Assembly (NCBI RefSeq): GCF_026213295.1
Contig: NC_079412.1
Location: forward strand, 2,258,313-2,322,312
Reading direction: 5' to 3'
Origin: Gadus chalcogrammus
Taxonomy: Eukaryota; Chordata; Actinopteri; Gadiformes; Gadidae
DNA: 64,000 nucleotides
Shown: one piece after another, positions 11,291 to 21,829 of the stretch
Layout of the letters: every line of letters begins with the position of its first letter
Numbering within the stretch: position 1 is the first letter of the stretch
Translations under genes and position numbers: made by a program
Notes under the pieces: model-generated
Database searches by the model: none
What the model was told of the DNA's origin: nothing
Seen by the model: only the letters and a program-made list of their open reading frames with translations

Positions 11291-12495
11291 CAGGGGTTCT
11301 CAAACTATATGGGGCCGGGGACCCCCCCATAGGGCAGAAATTATTTCAAGGACCCCCTCATAACCACAACACAAATGTAATCATATAGGCTCATGTCTAT
11401 TTTTTCTGTTAGATGCTTTTGAACTCTTTTATGCTTCAATCATTCAGTGCTAATACCACAATAGTGTTAAATAAGCATTTTATTGTATTTTGGCATAACT
11501 TTACAATATGTAAATAGATTTTACTTTTTTATAAATGTGTGTATAAAAATTTCGCCCACACACACAGACACACACACACACACTACCCAACCCAAACAAA
11601 ACCAGCAAAAACATGACACGGCAACATTGCCCAATGTTGTCACAATGGACATGGGTCAACGGCAGAGGACATGTTTATTTCCAAATGTTTGCAAGGATTG
11701 GTTTACAAGAGAGATAGTAAAGTGGTGCAAAACAGTTAAATTATTCACCCACGTAAACACGTTACCTACTGTTACCAATGGTCCATCGTAACAAATCGCC
11801 TGCTTGGCATGCCATGCATATATGGATGAAGCTTTGAAGGGGACGCAAAACACAGCTTTGGCAACGCTGTTGAACGCTGATTGGCTGTCATCACGCGTTT
11901 GCTGCTGAAAAGTTGAAATATTTCAACTCGAGCAGCATTTGACGCGCCGCAAAATACGTGAACGCGCCTGCAGCGCGGGCACGGGCGTGCTGCGCTGCAA
12001 ATCAAATCTTGCCGCGCCGCAAATCAAATTTTGCTGCCGGTTTTCTCGGCAGCAAGTGGTCCGGCAGCAAACCCGCAACGCGTCTCGACATTCACTTTGA
12101 ATGGGATCATGCTGCGCGGCATCTTTTTGCATCTTTTGGTGTGAACGCAGGGCAGACTCGAGCATGCGTTGACAGGTTGACGCAATGTTAACAGAGTTAC
12201 TATTGGCCGAAAATTAAAGCAGGGGGAGGGCTGAACACAATGCGCCTGTTTAATTGGCTTTTATTTAGTTATTTAGGTGCGAGATGTGAAGGTAAAGCCT
12301 GAGGGAGTTGGACGTAATGTAAAAGCAGAGTGTTCATTGGTTCAACGTTACGCCGACGGGAGTAATGACGACCGGCCCAACATTTTTTCCATAAATACCA
12401 GTATGTTTATGTTGTAACAACAAGCTCTTCACGGACCCCCTGGCAACGCGCCGCGGACCCCCGGGGGTCCGGGGACCCCACTTTGAGAGCCGAGG
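11291..12495. mobile_element. Non-autonomous hAT element, 8-bp TSD GTTTAGAC
   Basis: Left end CAGGGGTTCTCAAACT and right end (reverse complement) CCTCGGCTCTCAAAGT are diverged inverted repeats. The TSD is GTTTAGAC at 11283-11290 and 12496-12503, and the uninterrupted site is preserved in inverted form at about 33713-33733. An 8-bp TSD and CAG-type ends indicate the hAT superfamily. No transposase frame remains. It contains a CA-rich stretch at about 11558-11583 and a GGGGTCC-rich right end that is duplicated at 13617-14083. Confidence 0.92.
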
Positions 12496-12554
12496 GTTTA
12501 GACCACGGTCTGGGGGAATACTCGTATTCCGATTGGCTGCAGTGCGTGCATTAA

Positions 12555-12923
12555 AGGCCCACTATGCAACTTCGGGCATTTCTTCGCTGTTTTCTTGTTT
12601 TTGGCATGCACATTTCTCTACACAGCGCCCCCCACAGCTTCATAGTAGATATTTTACAACACTGTCGTAACAACTCGTTGACGACCCTTCCCCATGCACT
12701 TCTACGCGAGCCATGTGCATTTGTTTTCAAAGAAGCCGGCGAATGCGTGGAGCCATGTCTGAAGTAGATGTTCATAAAGTGTAGGCAAGGTTATACATTT
12801 TTAAAATGGTGTATTTGTATTGCAATAAACATATATCCATCCTTTTTTATAGTTGACGGGGAGAATTTATATCCTAGATTATAATTGTTTTATCCAGAGG
12901 CGGAGTGGCCGTCGGGACGATCG
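12555..12923. mobile_element. Truncated left-end copy of the TTAA element
   Basis: Starts AGGCCCACTATGCAACTT after TTAA (12551-12554) and stops at the rearrangement junction. It is the duplicated left end of the element at 14143-16504 and includes the first bases of the inner hAT. Confidence 0.85.
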
Positions 12924-13538
12924 CTTTTTCCGCTCGCTTTAGTGTCTCTGTCGGCTCTCACGGCAGTGAATCCCAGCAGGTCCACGTTAGTATCCGGTAC
13001 AAGGTGGCTTAGCCATGTCTCCGTAAAGATGAACAAGCTGCTGTCACGGTAGATCCGTTGGTTGTTCAGCGCGGACAGCTCGTCGATCTTGTTCAGCAGC
13101 GAGTTCACATTCCCCATGATTACGGAAGGGAATAGATGGTTTGTAGCGCCTACGATTATCCGCTAGCTCAGCCTTTATCTTGGCTCCAGCCTTGCAGCCC
13201 CTGGGTCTCCTCCTCAGCTCCGCTGGGATTGGGTGTCGTATCCCAGCCCGTCCGTTTGTTTGTTTTTTGTTTGTTTGTTTTGTCCGTTTGTCCGTTTGTT
13301 TGCAGAGCCAGTATTTCCTCTCTTGAGTAAGTGAGAGAGCTGACTCTTGGTTGCATTTTTAGAAAAAAAATAGAATAGACGTATCTATAGTATATAGTAT
13401 ATAGATTAGTATAGTACAGTATATATATTAAACACACAATAAGAAGAAAGAAGTTAAAAAAAAACGGGAGAGCTACTGGAGAGGCAGCCGTCTCCCACAG
13501 CGCCATGGCAACAATATGTAGGGCTAGAAAAATACAGT
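12923..13538 (-). repeat. Filler copy of the LINE-A 5' region
   Basis: Near-identical copy of 9003-9618. It contains the first about 60 codons of the LINE endonuclease ORF (minus strand, 13117 downward) and its 5' UTR, but neither LINE end, so it did not arrive by retrotransposition. It starts inside an inner-hAT copy with a 1-bp overlap (G at 12923). Confidence 0.9.
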
Positions 13539-13615
13539 CTCTCTCTCTGTCCCTCCCTCTCTCTCTTTCTCTCTCTCACCGTTTTGTGGAGCACGTTAAT
13601 TGTCTGAGAACACTC
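13539..13615 (-). repeat. Inverted filler copied from 9976-10052
   Basis: 77 bp, reverse complement of the GA-rich segment upstream (coordinate sum constant at 23591), joined to the second copy of the duplicated block through a short T run. Confidence 0.9.
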
Positions 13616-14502
13616 TTTTTGCTGCCGGTTTTCTCGGCAGCAAGTGGTCCGGCAGCAAACCCGCAACGCGTCTCGACATTCACTTTGAATGGGATCATGC
13701 TGCGCGGCATCTTTTTGCATCTTTTGGTGTGAACGCAGGGCAGACTCGAGCATGCGTTGACAGGTTGACGCAATGTTAACAGAGTTACTATTGGCCGAAA
13801 ATTAAAGCAGGGGGAGGGCTGAACACAATGCGCCTGTTTAATTGGCTTTTATTTAGTTATTTAGGTGCGAGATGTGAAGGTAAAGCCTGAGGGAGTTGGA
13901 CGTAATGTAAAAGCAGAGTGTTCATTGGTTCAATGTTACGCCGACGGGAGTAATGACGACCGGCCCAACATTTTTTCCATAAATACCAGTATGTTTATGT
14001 TGTAACAACAAGCTCTTCACGGACCCCCTGGCAACGCGCCGCGGACCCCCGGGGGTCCGGGGACCCCACTTTGAGAACCGAGGGTTTAGACCACGGTCTG
14101 GGGGAATACTCGTATTCCGATTGGCTGCAGTGCGTGCATTAAAGGCCCACTATGCAACTTCGGGCATTTCTTCGCTGTTTTTTCTGTCTTGTTTGTTCTG
14201 TCTTGTTTTTGGCATGCACATTTCTCTACACAGCGCCCCCCACAGCTTCATAGTAGATATTTTACAACACTGTCGTAACAACTCGTTGACGACCCTTCCC
14301 CATGCACTTCTACGCGAGCCATGTGCATTTGTTTTCAAAGAAGCCGGCGAATGCGTGGAGCCATGTCCGAAGTAGATGTTCATAAAGTGTAGGCAAGGTT
14401 ATACATTTTTAAAATGGTGTATTTGTATTGCAATAAACATATATCCATCCTTTTTTATAGTTGACGGGGAGAATTTATATCCTAGATTATAATTGTTTTA
14501 TC

Positions 14503-15311
14503 CAGAGGCGGAGTGGCCGTCGGGACGATCGGGAGATTTCCCGGTCGGCCGGCGAGGTCAGGTGGACCGGCCCGCAATTGTGTAGCGGCCTGCGAAGTCA
14601 GTTGGACCGGCCCACAGTTGTGAGCGGCCGCGAAGCGTCTGCAAGCCGGCCCTGAACATAATTTATTCCCCGTCAAGACGCCGCGAAATCCCCAAAATAT
14701 ACAATATATATATTGTGAACATCCAACCAATATTTATACCACTTGCTTACTCTCTATGTCTCATTCATGGTTTTTTTTATATTATTTTTTTTTTACTTCA
14801 TTTAATTCTTCATTATTCAGGCGTTACAGAAGTTTCATAGCCATAAATAAATAATACGAACTACAGTTTACTTTAATTGGTTTGTTCTTGAATTGACGTA
14901 GAATGGAGCAAAGACTCCTGGGATTGGGAAATGCGTTTATCCAATAAACAGCTTGCAGGGCAAGTCCATTTTCGGAAATGTAGGGGGATATATGAGCGGC
15001 CCCACGCCTAATGGAATGACCCTATAGACACGTCAGACAGAGAAGGCGAGAGAGTTCGTGGTTGCTTGCTTTTGTTTACCGGCGTTGCTATGGTTACCGG
15101 TCTTGTAAGGAAGTACGCCAATTCTCGGAGTGCCAATTCTCTTCCGCACAGAGCAGAACTGTGGCCTATTTTACACATTTTTATTTTCTTTCTTTTATTA
15201 CTGAAAAATCAAACAAAAAACCCCGTTGTTGGGGGGGGGGGGGGGGGGGGCGGGAAGGGCCGGACCGGGGAGGATTCTCCCGGTGGCTATTAGTGTCCCA
15301 CTCCGCCCCTG
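14503..15311. mobile_element. Non-autonomous hAT inside the TTAA element, TSD GTTTTATC
   Basis: Ends CAGAGGCGGAGTGG and CACTCCGCCCCTG are inverted repeats; the TSD GTTTTATC is at 14495-14502 and 15312-15319. Near the left end are repeated GGTCAGGTGGACCGGCCC-like units (14556-14612). Near the right end is a 20-G homopolymer (15231-15250). No transposase. A 29-bp fragment of its left end precedes the junction at 12923. Confidence 0.92.
15231..15250. repeat. 20-nt G homopolymer
   Basis: Uninterrupted G run inside the hAT; the flanks (GGCGGGAAGGGCCGG) are also G-rich. Its length may be unreliable in the assembly. Confidence 0.9.
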
Positions 15312-15689
15312 GTTTTATCTTAGGTTGAACAGAACAATCAGTGTAAGAGTGTTGGCCAACATAATAATCTAAATAAACAAGAACCTGGATTCGGGGATTC
15401 AGTCTGTATCTGCGGGACGAGACAGACGAACAGCAAAACACCCATGGAAACAAAGGTGTTTATATGGTTGCAACCAAGCAAGCTAGAAACATACAGGGCT
15501 CACAACAAAACGGTCGAGATTCTTTTTTTTACAGGGCTCACAACAAAATGGTTGAGCAAACACATTTGTACAGAGACTATCAATATCAAGAATACCACGA
15601 AGACAAAGTTCACCCAAGGGTACTTTCAATTTCAAAAGCAACACGCCAAGTCGGCGTCTGATTTGCAGTCTTCTTTTTCTTTCAGTTCA

Positions 15690-16504
15690 CGCTATTCCTG
15701 AAAAGCTTGCCCAACGTTTACTCGTGTCTGGCCTCTCTGTCGGTCAGTCTCCCTTTTCTCTTCTTCTGTTCCTCCGACATTGGGTTTCTCTGTCTCTTTT
15801 TAGTCTGCTGATCTATGATGAATGTAACAATCCCTTAGTTACTTGTGTTTATATCGAGCCGGTTCCGTGGTTGGGGGTCTGTGCCGTAAAGCAATTCGTT
15901 ACTTCGCGAGACCCGAGACTCCCGCGAGAGTGGGCGACGGGTCGCCGGCAGAAACATATTCCTTTTCTCCGCCAAGATGCGCAAGGGGGAGTCGAAACAA
16001 CGAACAATCGAACAAAAATGTATAATAGAACCATCGCAATGACTCTTAGCCTGTTATATTAAGGTAAATCAAGCCAAAAAAGTTGCATAGTTCCCCTTTC
16101 ACTCGTGTCAGATCTCTTTTCTGGTCCATTCTTCTTTTGTTCCACCGACAGTCGCCTCTTGGGTCCCTTATCAGTCGATTGATCCATGATGAATGCAACA
16201 ATTGCCTCGCAACTGGTTTATATCTAGCCGGTGCCATGTTTGGGTGTGTGTCTGTGCCGTAAAGCATTTTCGAAACTACAATCTGACTACATTTTCGAGG
16301 CGCGATTGGATACTTCCGCTGCGTCACATCCGGATTGTGTCGGTCCGAACAGAGAAAGTTGCATATGCGCCTTTTCCTTGGAGAGGCGACATGGGGCAAT
16401 GACACACCCACCAAACGACCCAGAAATGGTTGCAGAACCATCAGAATAACTCTCAACCAGCATAATTAATGTAATTTTGGCTAAAAAAGTTGCATAGTGG
16501 GCCT
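15690..16504. repeat. Two diverged about 400-bp tandem units in the TTAA element
   Basis: Units 15690-16105 and 16106-16504 share ATCYATGATGAATG, GAGCCGGT/TAGCCGGT, GTCTGTGCCGTAAAGCA and the terminal AAAAAAGTTGCATAGT. The inner copy of the terminal motif at about 16076 shows that the element end was duplicated with the unit. No coding frame is supported. Confidence 0.75.
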
Positions 16505-16901
16505 TTAACTCCTGATATAGCCCTACAGACACCTGCTAAGTAGTTCCAGTCAGTGTTTAGATTCTCTGCCCGAGCCCGAGCCCGAGCCCGACGCGGGCCG
16601 GGTCGGGCCGATATTTCCTACCACTATACTCGGGCCGGGCCTTTGATTGAGCGTTTTTTTTTTTATTTTACCATTGGTTTATTGGCCTAATCTGAGGAGA
16701 AATCTATGCCATAAACAGAAATATTATAGGCCTTTATTACACAGGTCTTCTCAATGCCGTGGAACGCTCCGTTCACTTGCATGGGTAGTAGTCCGGTGAC
16801 TTGTCTACCCCAGCGTCTTCCGTTGCTAAGAGACGTCACCTTCTTTGCGGACAAATTATTTCTCTGCTGATCAACACTACGAATGGCCAAAAGACTTGTA
16901 T

Positions 16902-16922
16902 CCCCCCCCCCCCCCCCCCCCC
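16902..16922. repeat. 21-nt C homopolymer
   Basis: C run within repeat M. The inverted copy near 31021 has only short G runs, so the tract expanded here. Confidence 0.9.
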
Positions 16923-16943
16923 TTAAATAAATACTATGGCAGA

Positions 16944-16970
16944 ATTATTATTATTATTATTATTATTATT
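16944..16970. repeat. (ATT)n microsatellite
   Basis: About nine ATT units; the inverted copy near 30975-31001 has an (AAT)n tract with an interruption. Confidence 0.9.
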
Positions 16971-17846
16971 CTCATTCAACTTGAACATGTGTTTTTACAG
17001 TAGAGTGGTGGAGGGATGACGTATGTTGGCCAACCCGGAAGTGAGCGTCGCCCTGGATTCCCTCGACAAAAAGCCAACAAGTTTTGCCATTGGATTTTTC
17101 TAACCCGATTATTGCAGAAACATTTGCATGTTTGAAGCACCTCCTCAAAAACTGAAATTAAATAAATAAATAAAAATATCCGTGCTCCAAAGAACGAAAT
17201 GTAAACCAATGCATTCTGAATGGGAGTGTTTCTACGTTTTTTCCATGCTTCACAGAACGAAATGTAAACCCATTCAAATAAAGACTTCATGTTCTTAATA
17301 AATTAAATATCATTAATCTCCTGAGGGTGTAGGGTGGTATTCAATTTTTTTCAACGGGGCTGCATCCAGTCACTTGACCGTCATGGTTGCTAATGGTGGT
17401 TGCTATCGACCGCCCCCTCTAATCCTTACATGGTTCTAAAAACCACGCGGCAAAGGAGCTGCCGTCAATTGTGTTGTTTTTGTCGTAAACTAGGGTCCGA
17501 TGGTCAGAAAATAGACAGATATTCCAAGGTATCCTTAAAAGGCAGCTTGGATGTTTTTATTCTCTGCAGTTTAGACTTCTTCTATAACCTATTTTTGAAA
17601 GCAAAACACCAAGCTCATTGATTTAACGAGGCAGGGTTATTTTAAACAATTTATTAAATAAATATTTATTCCTTCTCCTGAGTTTGCTTCCTATTTATGT
17701 CTAGTGTACAACCCTACTGTCCACAAGCATCACCCCCCCCTCCCCATATGGATTTGGAGAATTGTTGCCACGTCCCAGTGGTGGAGGTATCATATATATG
17801 AAAGAGGGCATTCAATTATACTACAATGATCAATTAGGAGGCCGAA

Positions 17847-19005
17847 TATGGAGGTAGATTTGTGTCTTTATTATGCAATCAAAAATAATAGGTTTGAGAG
17901 CAAAACTTTCCACACTGCAATCAAAAAATAGGTTTGAGAGCAAAACTTTCCACACTGCAATCAAAAAATAGATTTGAGAGCAAAACTATCGACACTGCAA
18001 TCAAAAAATGTTTTATTGCAAGATAAATTAATGTGATAAAAGAAATATGAATGGGAATCCAAAAGTTTTGTTTGCAAACCCAAAAGTTTTGTTTGCAAAT
18101 CCAAAAGTTTTGTTTGCGAATCCAAAAGTTTTGTTGGCGAATCAAAAAGCTTTGTTTGCGAATCCTAAAGTTTTGCTTGCGAAGCCAAAAGCTTTGCTTG
18201 CTGTTGAGCTGAATCTCGTGGGCGGGACCTACGCCGAAAGATGTAAGACACGTCTCTATTGGCCAGTCTCGATCGGAGTGACAGCTTGGCAACATCCACA
18301 GTTAGTAACGAGAGAGGGAGTTCTATTTCATGTTGGCTACGCCGTCTAGGCTTCGCCTTATGGGCTTGTCCCGTGCGCGCGCTTGCGCGCCCTGAAAATT
18401 CCGTAGGTCTCCCTGTCAGCCGACAAGGAGACCATGGCAGAGGAGAGCAGGGCGATGTTGTTGACCGCCGCAGCGGATTGAGAGGCACAAACGAACACCC
18501 TGTCCGTCAGGCCGACAATCTGCTTCTGGAGGCGGTCGGGGGGCAGCGGCTTTTCGGATGTTGCCAAGCTGTCACTCCGATCGAGACTGGCCAATAGAGA
18601 CGTGTCTTACATCTTTCGGCGTAGGTCCCGCCCACGAGATTCAGCTCAACAGCAAGCAAAGCTTTTAAATTCGCAAGCAAAACTTTAGGATTCGCAAACA
18701 AAGCTTTTTGATTCGCAAACAAAACTTTTGGATTCGCAAACAAAACTTTTGGATTTGCAAACAAAACTTTTGGGTTTGCAACCAAAACTTTTGGATTCCC
18801 ATTAATATTTTTTTTTTACATTAATTTATCTTGCAATAAAACATTTTTTGATTGCTGTGTCGATAGTTTTGCTCTCAAATCTATTTTTTGATTGCAGTTT
18901 GGAAAGTTTTGCTCTCAAACCTATTTTTTGATTGCAGTGTGGAAAGTTTTGCTCTCAAACCTATTATTTTTGATTGCATAATAAAGACACAAATCTACCT
19001 CCATA
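17847..19005. mobile_element. Foldback element with about 450-bp repeat-bearing inverted arms
   Basis: Ends TATGGAGGTAGATTTG and its complement, flanked by GCCGAA at 17841-17846 and 19006-19011; other M copies have the uninterrupted GGCCGAAGCC. Each arm carries three or four 42-bp repeats (GCAATCAAAAAATAGGTTTG) and about eight 21-bp repeats (CCAAAAGTTTTGTTTGC). The arms (17847-18295 and about 18552-19005) surround a unique core of about 255 bp. This architecture is that of foldback-type DNA transposons; superfamily unknown. The repeated peptides read across the arms are artefacts. Confidence 0.88.
18296..18551 (-). other. Unique core of the foldback element
   Basis: GC-rich compared with the arms. 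On the minus strand a frame (18594 to 18358) gives a peptide with ordinary protein-like composition (PLPPDRLQKQIVGLTDRV, then CASQSAAAVNNIALLSSAMV), which suggests a captured coding fragment. Other frames are open too, so this is weak. I do not recognise the source. Confidence 0.35.
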
Positions 19006-19011
19006 GCCGAA

Positions 19012-19872
19012 GCCCTAAAGGAAGTGATGCAATAGGTGACTGGGTCGACAACATTTAAGTAAGCTGTACCTTGGGGTCTCTTATATATCAAAGGGGGTCT
19101 CAAAGGACACATATACGCTTCAACCTGTGGCTCCAGCCATACAGGAAATGACTCAGCAAGTGCTCCATCTCGTTGCACCTCACCCAGCGGCTCGCTTGCA
19201 AGATTTTGGCCTGAAGTTCTTCCCAGACCTACACCATAGCCATCCAACCTGCATATCTGAGAATCAGGCCTCTCTTTAATGATGACAAAAAGTTCTGAGA
19301 GAAATACACATTAACTTTTGTTGTCTCATAAGCGGCGTGGTGCCGGCTCCTTTTGACCTTTTGACCCCAGACTTCTGGGGGAATAACTGATTCAATTCAT
19401 TAGTCAATCAGAAGTATGTAAATATCTTCCCGGTGGCGTAAGAGGGCAAACAAGGTGTCCTTCAACATCTACGCTTCCAGGCGATTGCAACGGTGCCACA
19501 CAGGAGCATATTCGAACATGTTTAATGGTAGTAATTAGCAGTCGAAATTGGAGGCAATTTTGTGACAAATGACATGTTATTTAGAATCTACACGTTGAGC
19601 TGAGTCCAATGACACCAAGCATGACACTCAAGCAAATGGTTACATGTATTTTACATGCCCACCTATGGTCTAGGACATGATCTCGGTGTAGCAAGAGGGC
19701 GAGCTTGATCTCATTGGACTCAGCTTAATGTGTAGATGCTAAATAACATGTAATTTGTCAAAAATCGGGATGCAAATCTATAGCTGGTCATTATTGATAA
19801 AGGCCTCCAAAATCGACAGCTAATTACTACCCCGAAACATATTCAAATATGATCATGTGTGGCACTGTTGCA
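19012..19872 (+). repeat. Composite repeat M, copy a, part 2
   Basis: Continues M after the foldback insertion (GGTCTCTTATATATCAAAG, CAACCTGTGGCTCCAG, GACCTTTTGACCCC) and then diverges into a TTCAACATCTACGCTTCC block that occurs inverted at 24480-24810. A self-complementary pair (about 19560-19600 against 19715-19760, ACATGTTATTTAG...CTACACGTTGAGCTGAG) surrounds a centre near 19650. Rex3 is inserted at its end. Confidence 0.75.
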
Positions 19873-21291
19873 TCCTCCTCATCGTCATCCGCTTATCCGG
19901 GGTCGGGTCGCGGGGGGAGCAGCTCAAGCAGGGTGCCCCAGACTTCCCTTTCCCGGGCCACATTGACCAGCTCTGACGGGGGGATCCCGAGGCATTCCCA
20001 GGCCAGTGTTGAGTCTTCCCCGAGGTCTCCTTCCCACTGGATGTGCCTGAAACACCTCCCAAGGAAGGCGCCCAGTGGGCATCCTTACCAGATGCCCGAA
20101 CCACCTCAGCTGACTCCTTTCTAAGTAAAGGAGCAGCGGCTCTAATCCGAGTTCCTCACGGATGGCTGAGCTTCTCACCCTATCCCTAAGGGAGACGCCA
20201 GCCACCCTTCTGAGAAAACTCATCTCGGCCACTTGTACCCGCGATCTCGTCCTTTCGGTCATCACCCAGCCCTCATGACCATAGGTGAGGATAGGAACGA
20301 AGATCGACCGGTAGATCGAGAGCTTTGCCTTGCGGCTCAGCTCTCTTTTCGTTACAACGGTGCGGTAAAGCGAACACAATATCGCCCCCGCTGCTCCGAT
20401 TCTCCGGCCAATCTCACGCTCCATAGTACCCTCACTCGCGAACAAGACCCCGAGGTACTTGAACTCCTTCACTTGGGCTAAGGACTCATTTCCTACCCGG
20501 AGTAAGCAATCCACCGGTTTCCTGCTAAGAGTCATGGCCTCAGATTTAGCGGACCACATCATCTGCAAAAAGCAGTGACGAGATCCTCAGACCACCGAAC
20601 TGCAACCCCTCTCCACCACGACTACGCCTCGATATCCTGTCCATGTATATCACAAACAGGATTGGTGACAAGGCGCAGCCCTGGCGGAGACCAGCACCCA
20701 CTGAGAACGAAACTGACTGGCTGCCGAGAACACGAACACAGCTCTCGCTTTGGGAGTACAAAGATTGGATGGCCCTGAGGATAGACCCCCTTACCCCATA
20801 CTCCCGCAGCACCTCCCACAGTTTCTCCCGGGGGACCCGGTCATACGCCTTCTCCAGATCCACAAAACACATGTAGACCGCATGGGCATACTCCCAGGCC
20901 CCCTCCAGGATCCTTGCGAGAGTGAAGAGCTGGTCCGTAGTTCCACGTCCGGGGCGAAAACCGCATTGTTCCTCTTCAATCTGAGGTTCGACGATCGGCC
21001 GAACCCTCCTTTCCAGCACCTTGGAGTAGACTTTACCAGGGAGGCTGAGAAGTGTGATACCCCGGTAATTGGCACACACTCTCTGGTCCCCCTTTTTGAA
21101 CAGGGGAACCACCACCCCGGTTTGCCACTCCTTTGGCACTGTACCCGACTCCCACGCGATGTTGAATAGGCGTGTCAACCATGACAGCCCCTCAACACCC
21201 AGAGCCTTTAGCATTTCTGGCTGGATCTCATCAATCCCTGGGGCTTTGCCACTGCGGAGATGTTTGACTACCTCAGTGACCTCCACCAGGG
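19873..21291 (-). mobile_element. 5'-truncated Rex3-type (RTE clade) LINE, 12-bp TSD
   Basis: Minus-strand LINE of 1,419 bp with TSD GGCACTGTTGCA at 19861-19872 and 21292-21303; the related site at about 24658-24676 (GGCACCGTTGCAATC) lacks it. The very short 3' UTR with CATCCTCCTCATCGTC tail and the RT/C-terminal sequence are typical of Rex3, a common fish RTE-clade element. Segments closely resembling classical Rex3 primer sites lie near 20665-20686 and 21105-21124 (from memory). Confidence 0.92.
19924..21291 (-). pseudogene. Rex3 reverse transcriptase, C-terminal half, with deletion
   Basis: 21291 to 20546 reads through RSGKAPGIDEIQPEML, NYRGITLLSLPGKVYSK, EEQCGFRPGRGTTDQLF, FVDLEKAYDRVPRE (motif A), GLRQGCALSPILFVIYMD (motif B) and LLFADDVV (motif C). 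Immediately after FADD about 25 residues and the frame are lost. The C-terminal region resumes at 20568 (SKSEAM-like, FKYLGVLFASEG, AEMSFLRRVAG, LRWFGHLVRMP) and decays after 20000. The 5' endonuclease is absent by truncation. Confidence 0.9.
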
Positions 21292-21303
21292 GGCACTGTT
21301 GCA

Positions 21304-21829
21304 ATTGCCTCGAAACGTAGATGTCAAAGGACACCTTGTTTGCCCCGTTACGCCAACGGGAAGATATTTCCATACTTTTAATGGATTGATTCATATTTTA
21401 AGGTTCTCGGAGTGAGACTTTAAGCGGCTGCAGCAGAAGTGTTGAGACGAAAGATGATATCAAGACATTTATAGAATATTCACATTCACATTATGATTCT
21501 TCGTCATAACATCCGACCAAACATCCTTCACATTCACCGAGCGAAGATTATGAAAGTCCAGGCCCCCCCTTCCTGCACTCGGGGTCCAACTGGGCCAAGT
21601 TTCCTTCATGCCCTCGGGGTCCGACCGGGCCAAGTTTCGGTGCGGGGGTCCCAGTTAGGCCCTAGAATAAGGTATTCAAATTTCAGGGCGGTAGGACCTT
21701 CCTATCTCAAAAACTGTTTTTCCACCAAATTCTGAACCATTAGGTCTTGCAGGCAACACTTCTGAGGGGCTTTGTCCAAATGACAGTCCATTTGGGAAAA
21801 CTTTTTTTCTCTAAGGGCTACAACCTGGT
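21304..21829 (+). repeat. Composite repeat M, copy a, part 3
   Basis: Continues past Rex3 (GGACACCTTGTTTGCC), includes a divergent stretch (21400-21560) and then the block of CCTCGGGGTCCGACCGGG and TAGGCCCTAGAATAAGG that ends M copies elsewhere (for example 49445-49560). No gene. Confidence 0.7.

Larger units (their letters stand above)
12029..14531 (+). other. Complex tandem duplication with copied and inverted filler
   Basis: Segment 12029-12923 (hAT right end, flank, TTAA-element left end, first bases of an inner hAT) recurs at 13617-14531 with a few substitutions and a 20-bp insertion. Between the copies lie 12923-13538, a copy of upstream LINE-A (9003-9618), and 13539-13615, an inverted copy of 9976-10052. 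Junction overlap is 0-1 bp. The order (jump upstream, forward copy, inverted copy, return) matches replication template switching. Because the copies differ slightly, a simple assembly collapse error is less likely. Confidence 0.9.
14143..16504. mobile_element. TTAA-target non-autonomous element (piggyBac-like)
   Basis: Terminal inverted repeats AGGCCCACTATGCAACTT (left) and its complement at the right end (ending 16504) are flanked by TTAA at 14139-14142 and 16505-16508. The right arm of the large palindrome keeps the empty site near 33668-33680 (GTGCATTAACTCCTG). TTAA duplication is characteristic of piggyBac (Kolobok also uses TTAA); no transposase is present, so the superfamily is inferred. 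It was itself hit by a hAT at 14503. Its right part consists of two diverged about 400-bp tandem units. Confidence 0.88.
16505..17846 (+). repeat. Composite repeat M, copy a, part 1 (left arm)
   Basis: From ACTCCTGATATAGCCC to GGAGGCCGAA this matches the reverse complement of 30100-31396. It includes a CCCGAG-rich tract (16566-16640), a 21-C run (16902-16922), an (ATT)n tract (16944-16970) and the conserved blocks GACGTATGTTGGCC and AGGAGCTGCCGTCAATTG. M is present at least six times in the window. No coding frame is conserved between copies. Interrupted by a foldback element at 17847. Confidence 0.8.

Noticed and set aside
17921..18785. ORFs with repeated QNFWIRK or NPKVLFA units resembling a repeat protein, and a CRISPR-like look to the 21-bp repeats
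   Set aside because: The repeats are contiguous without unique spacers and lie in mirror-image arms of a foldback element in eukaryotic DNA; both strands give open frames because of the repeat composition.
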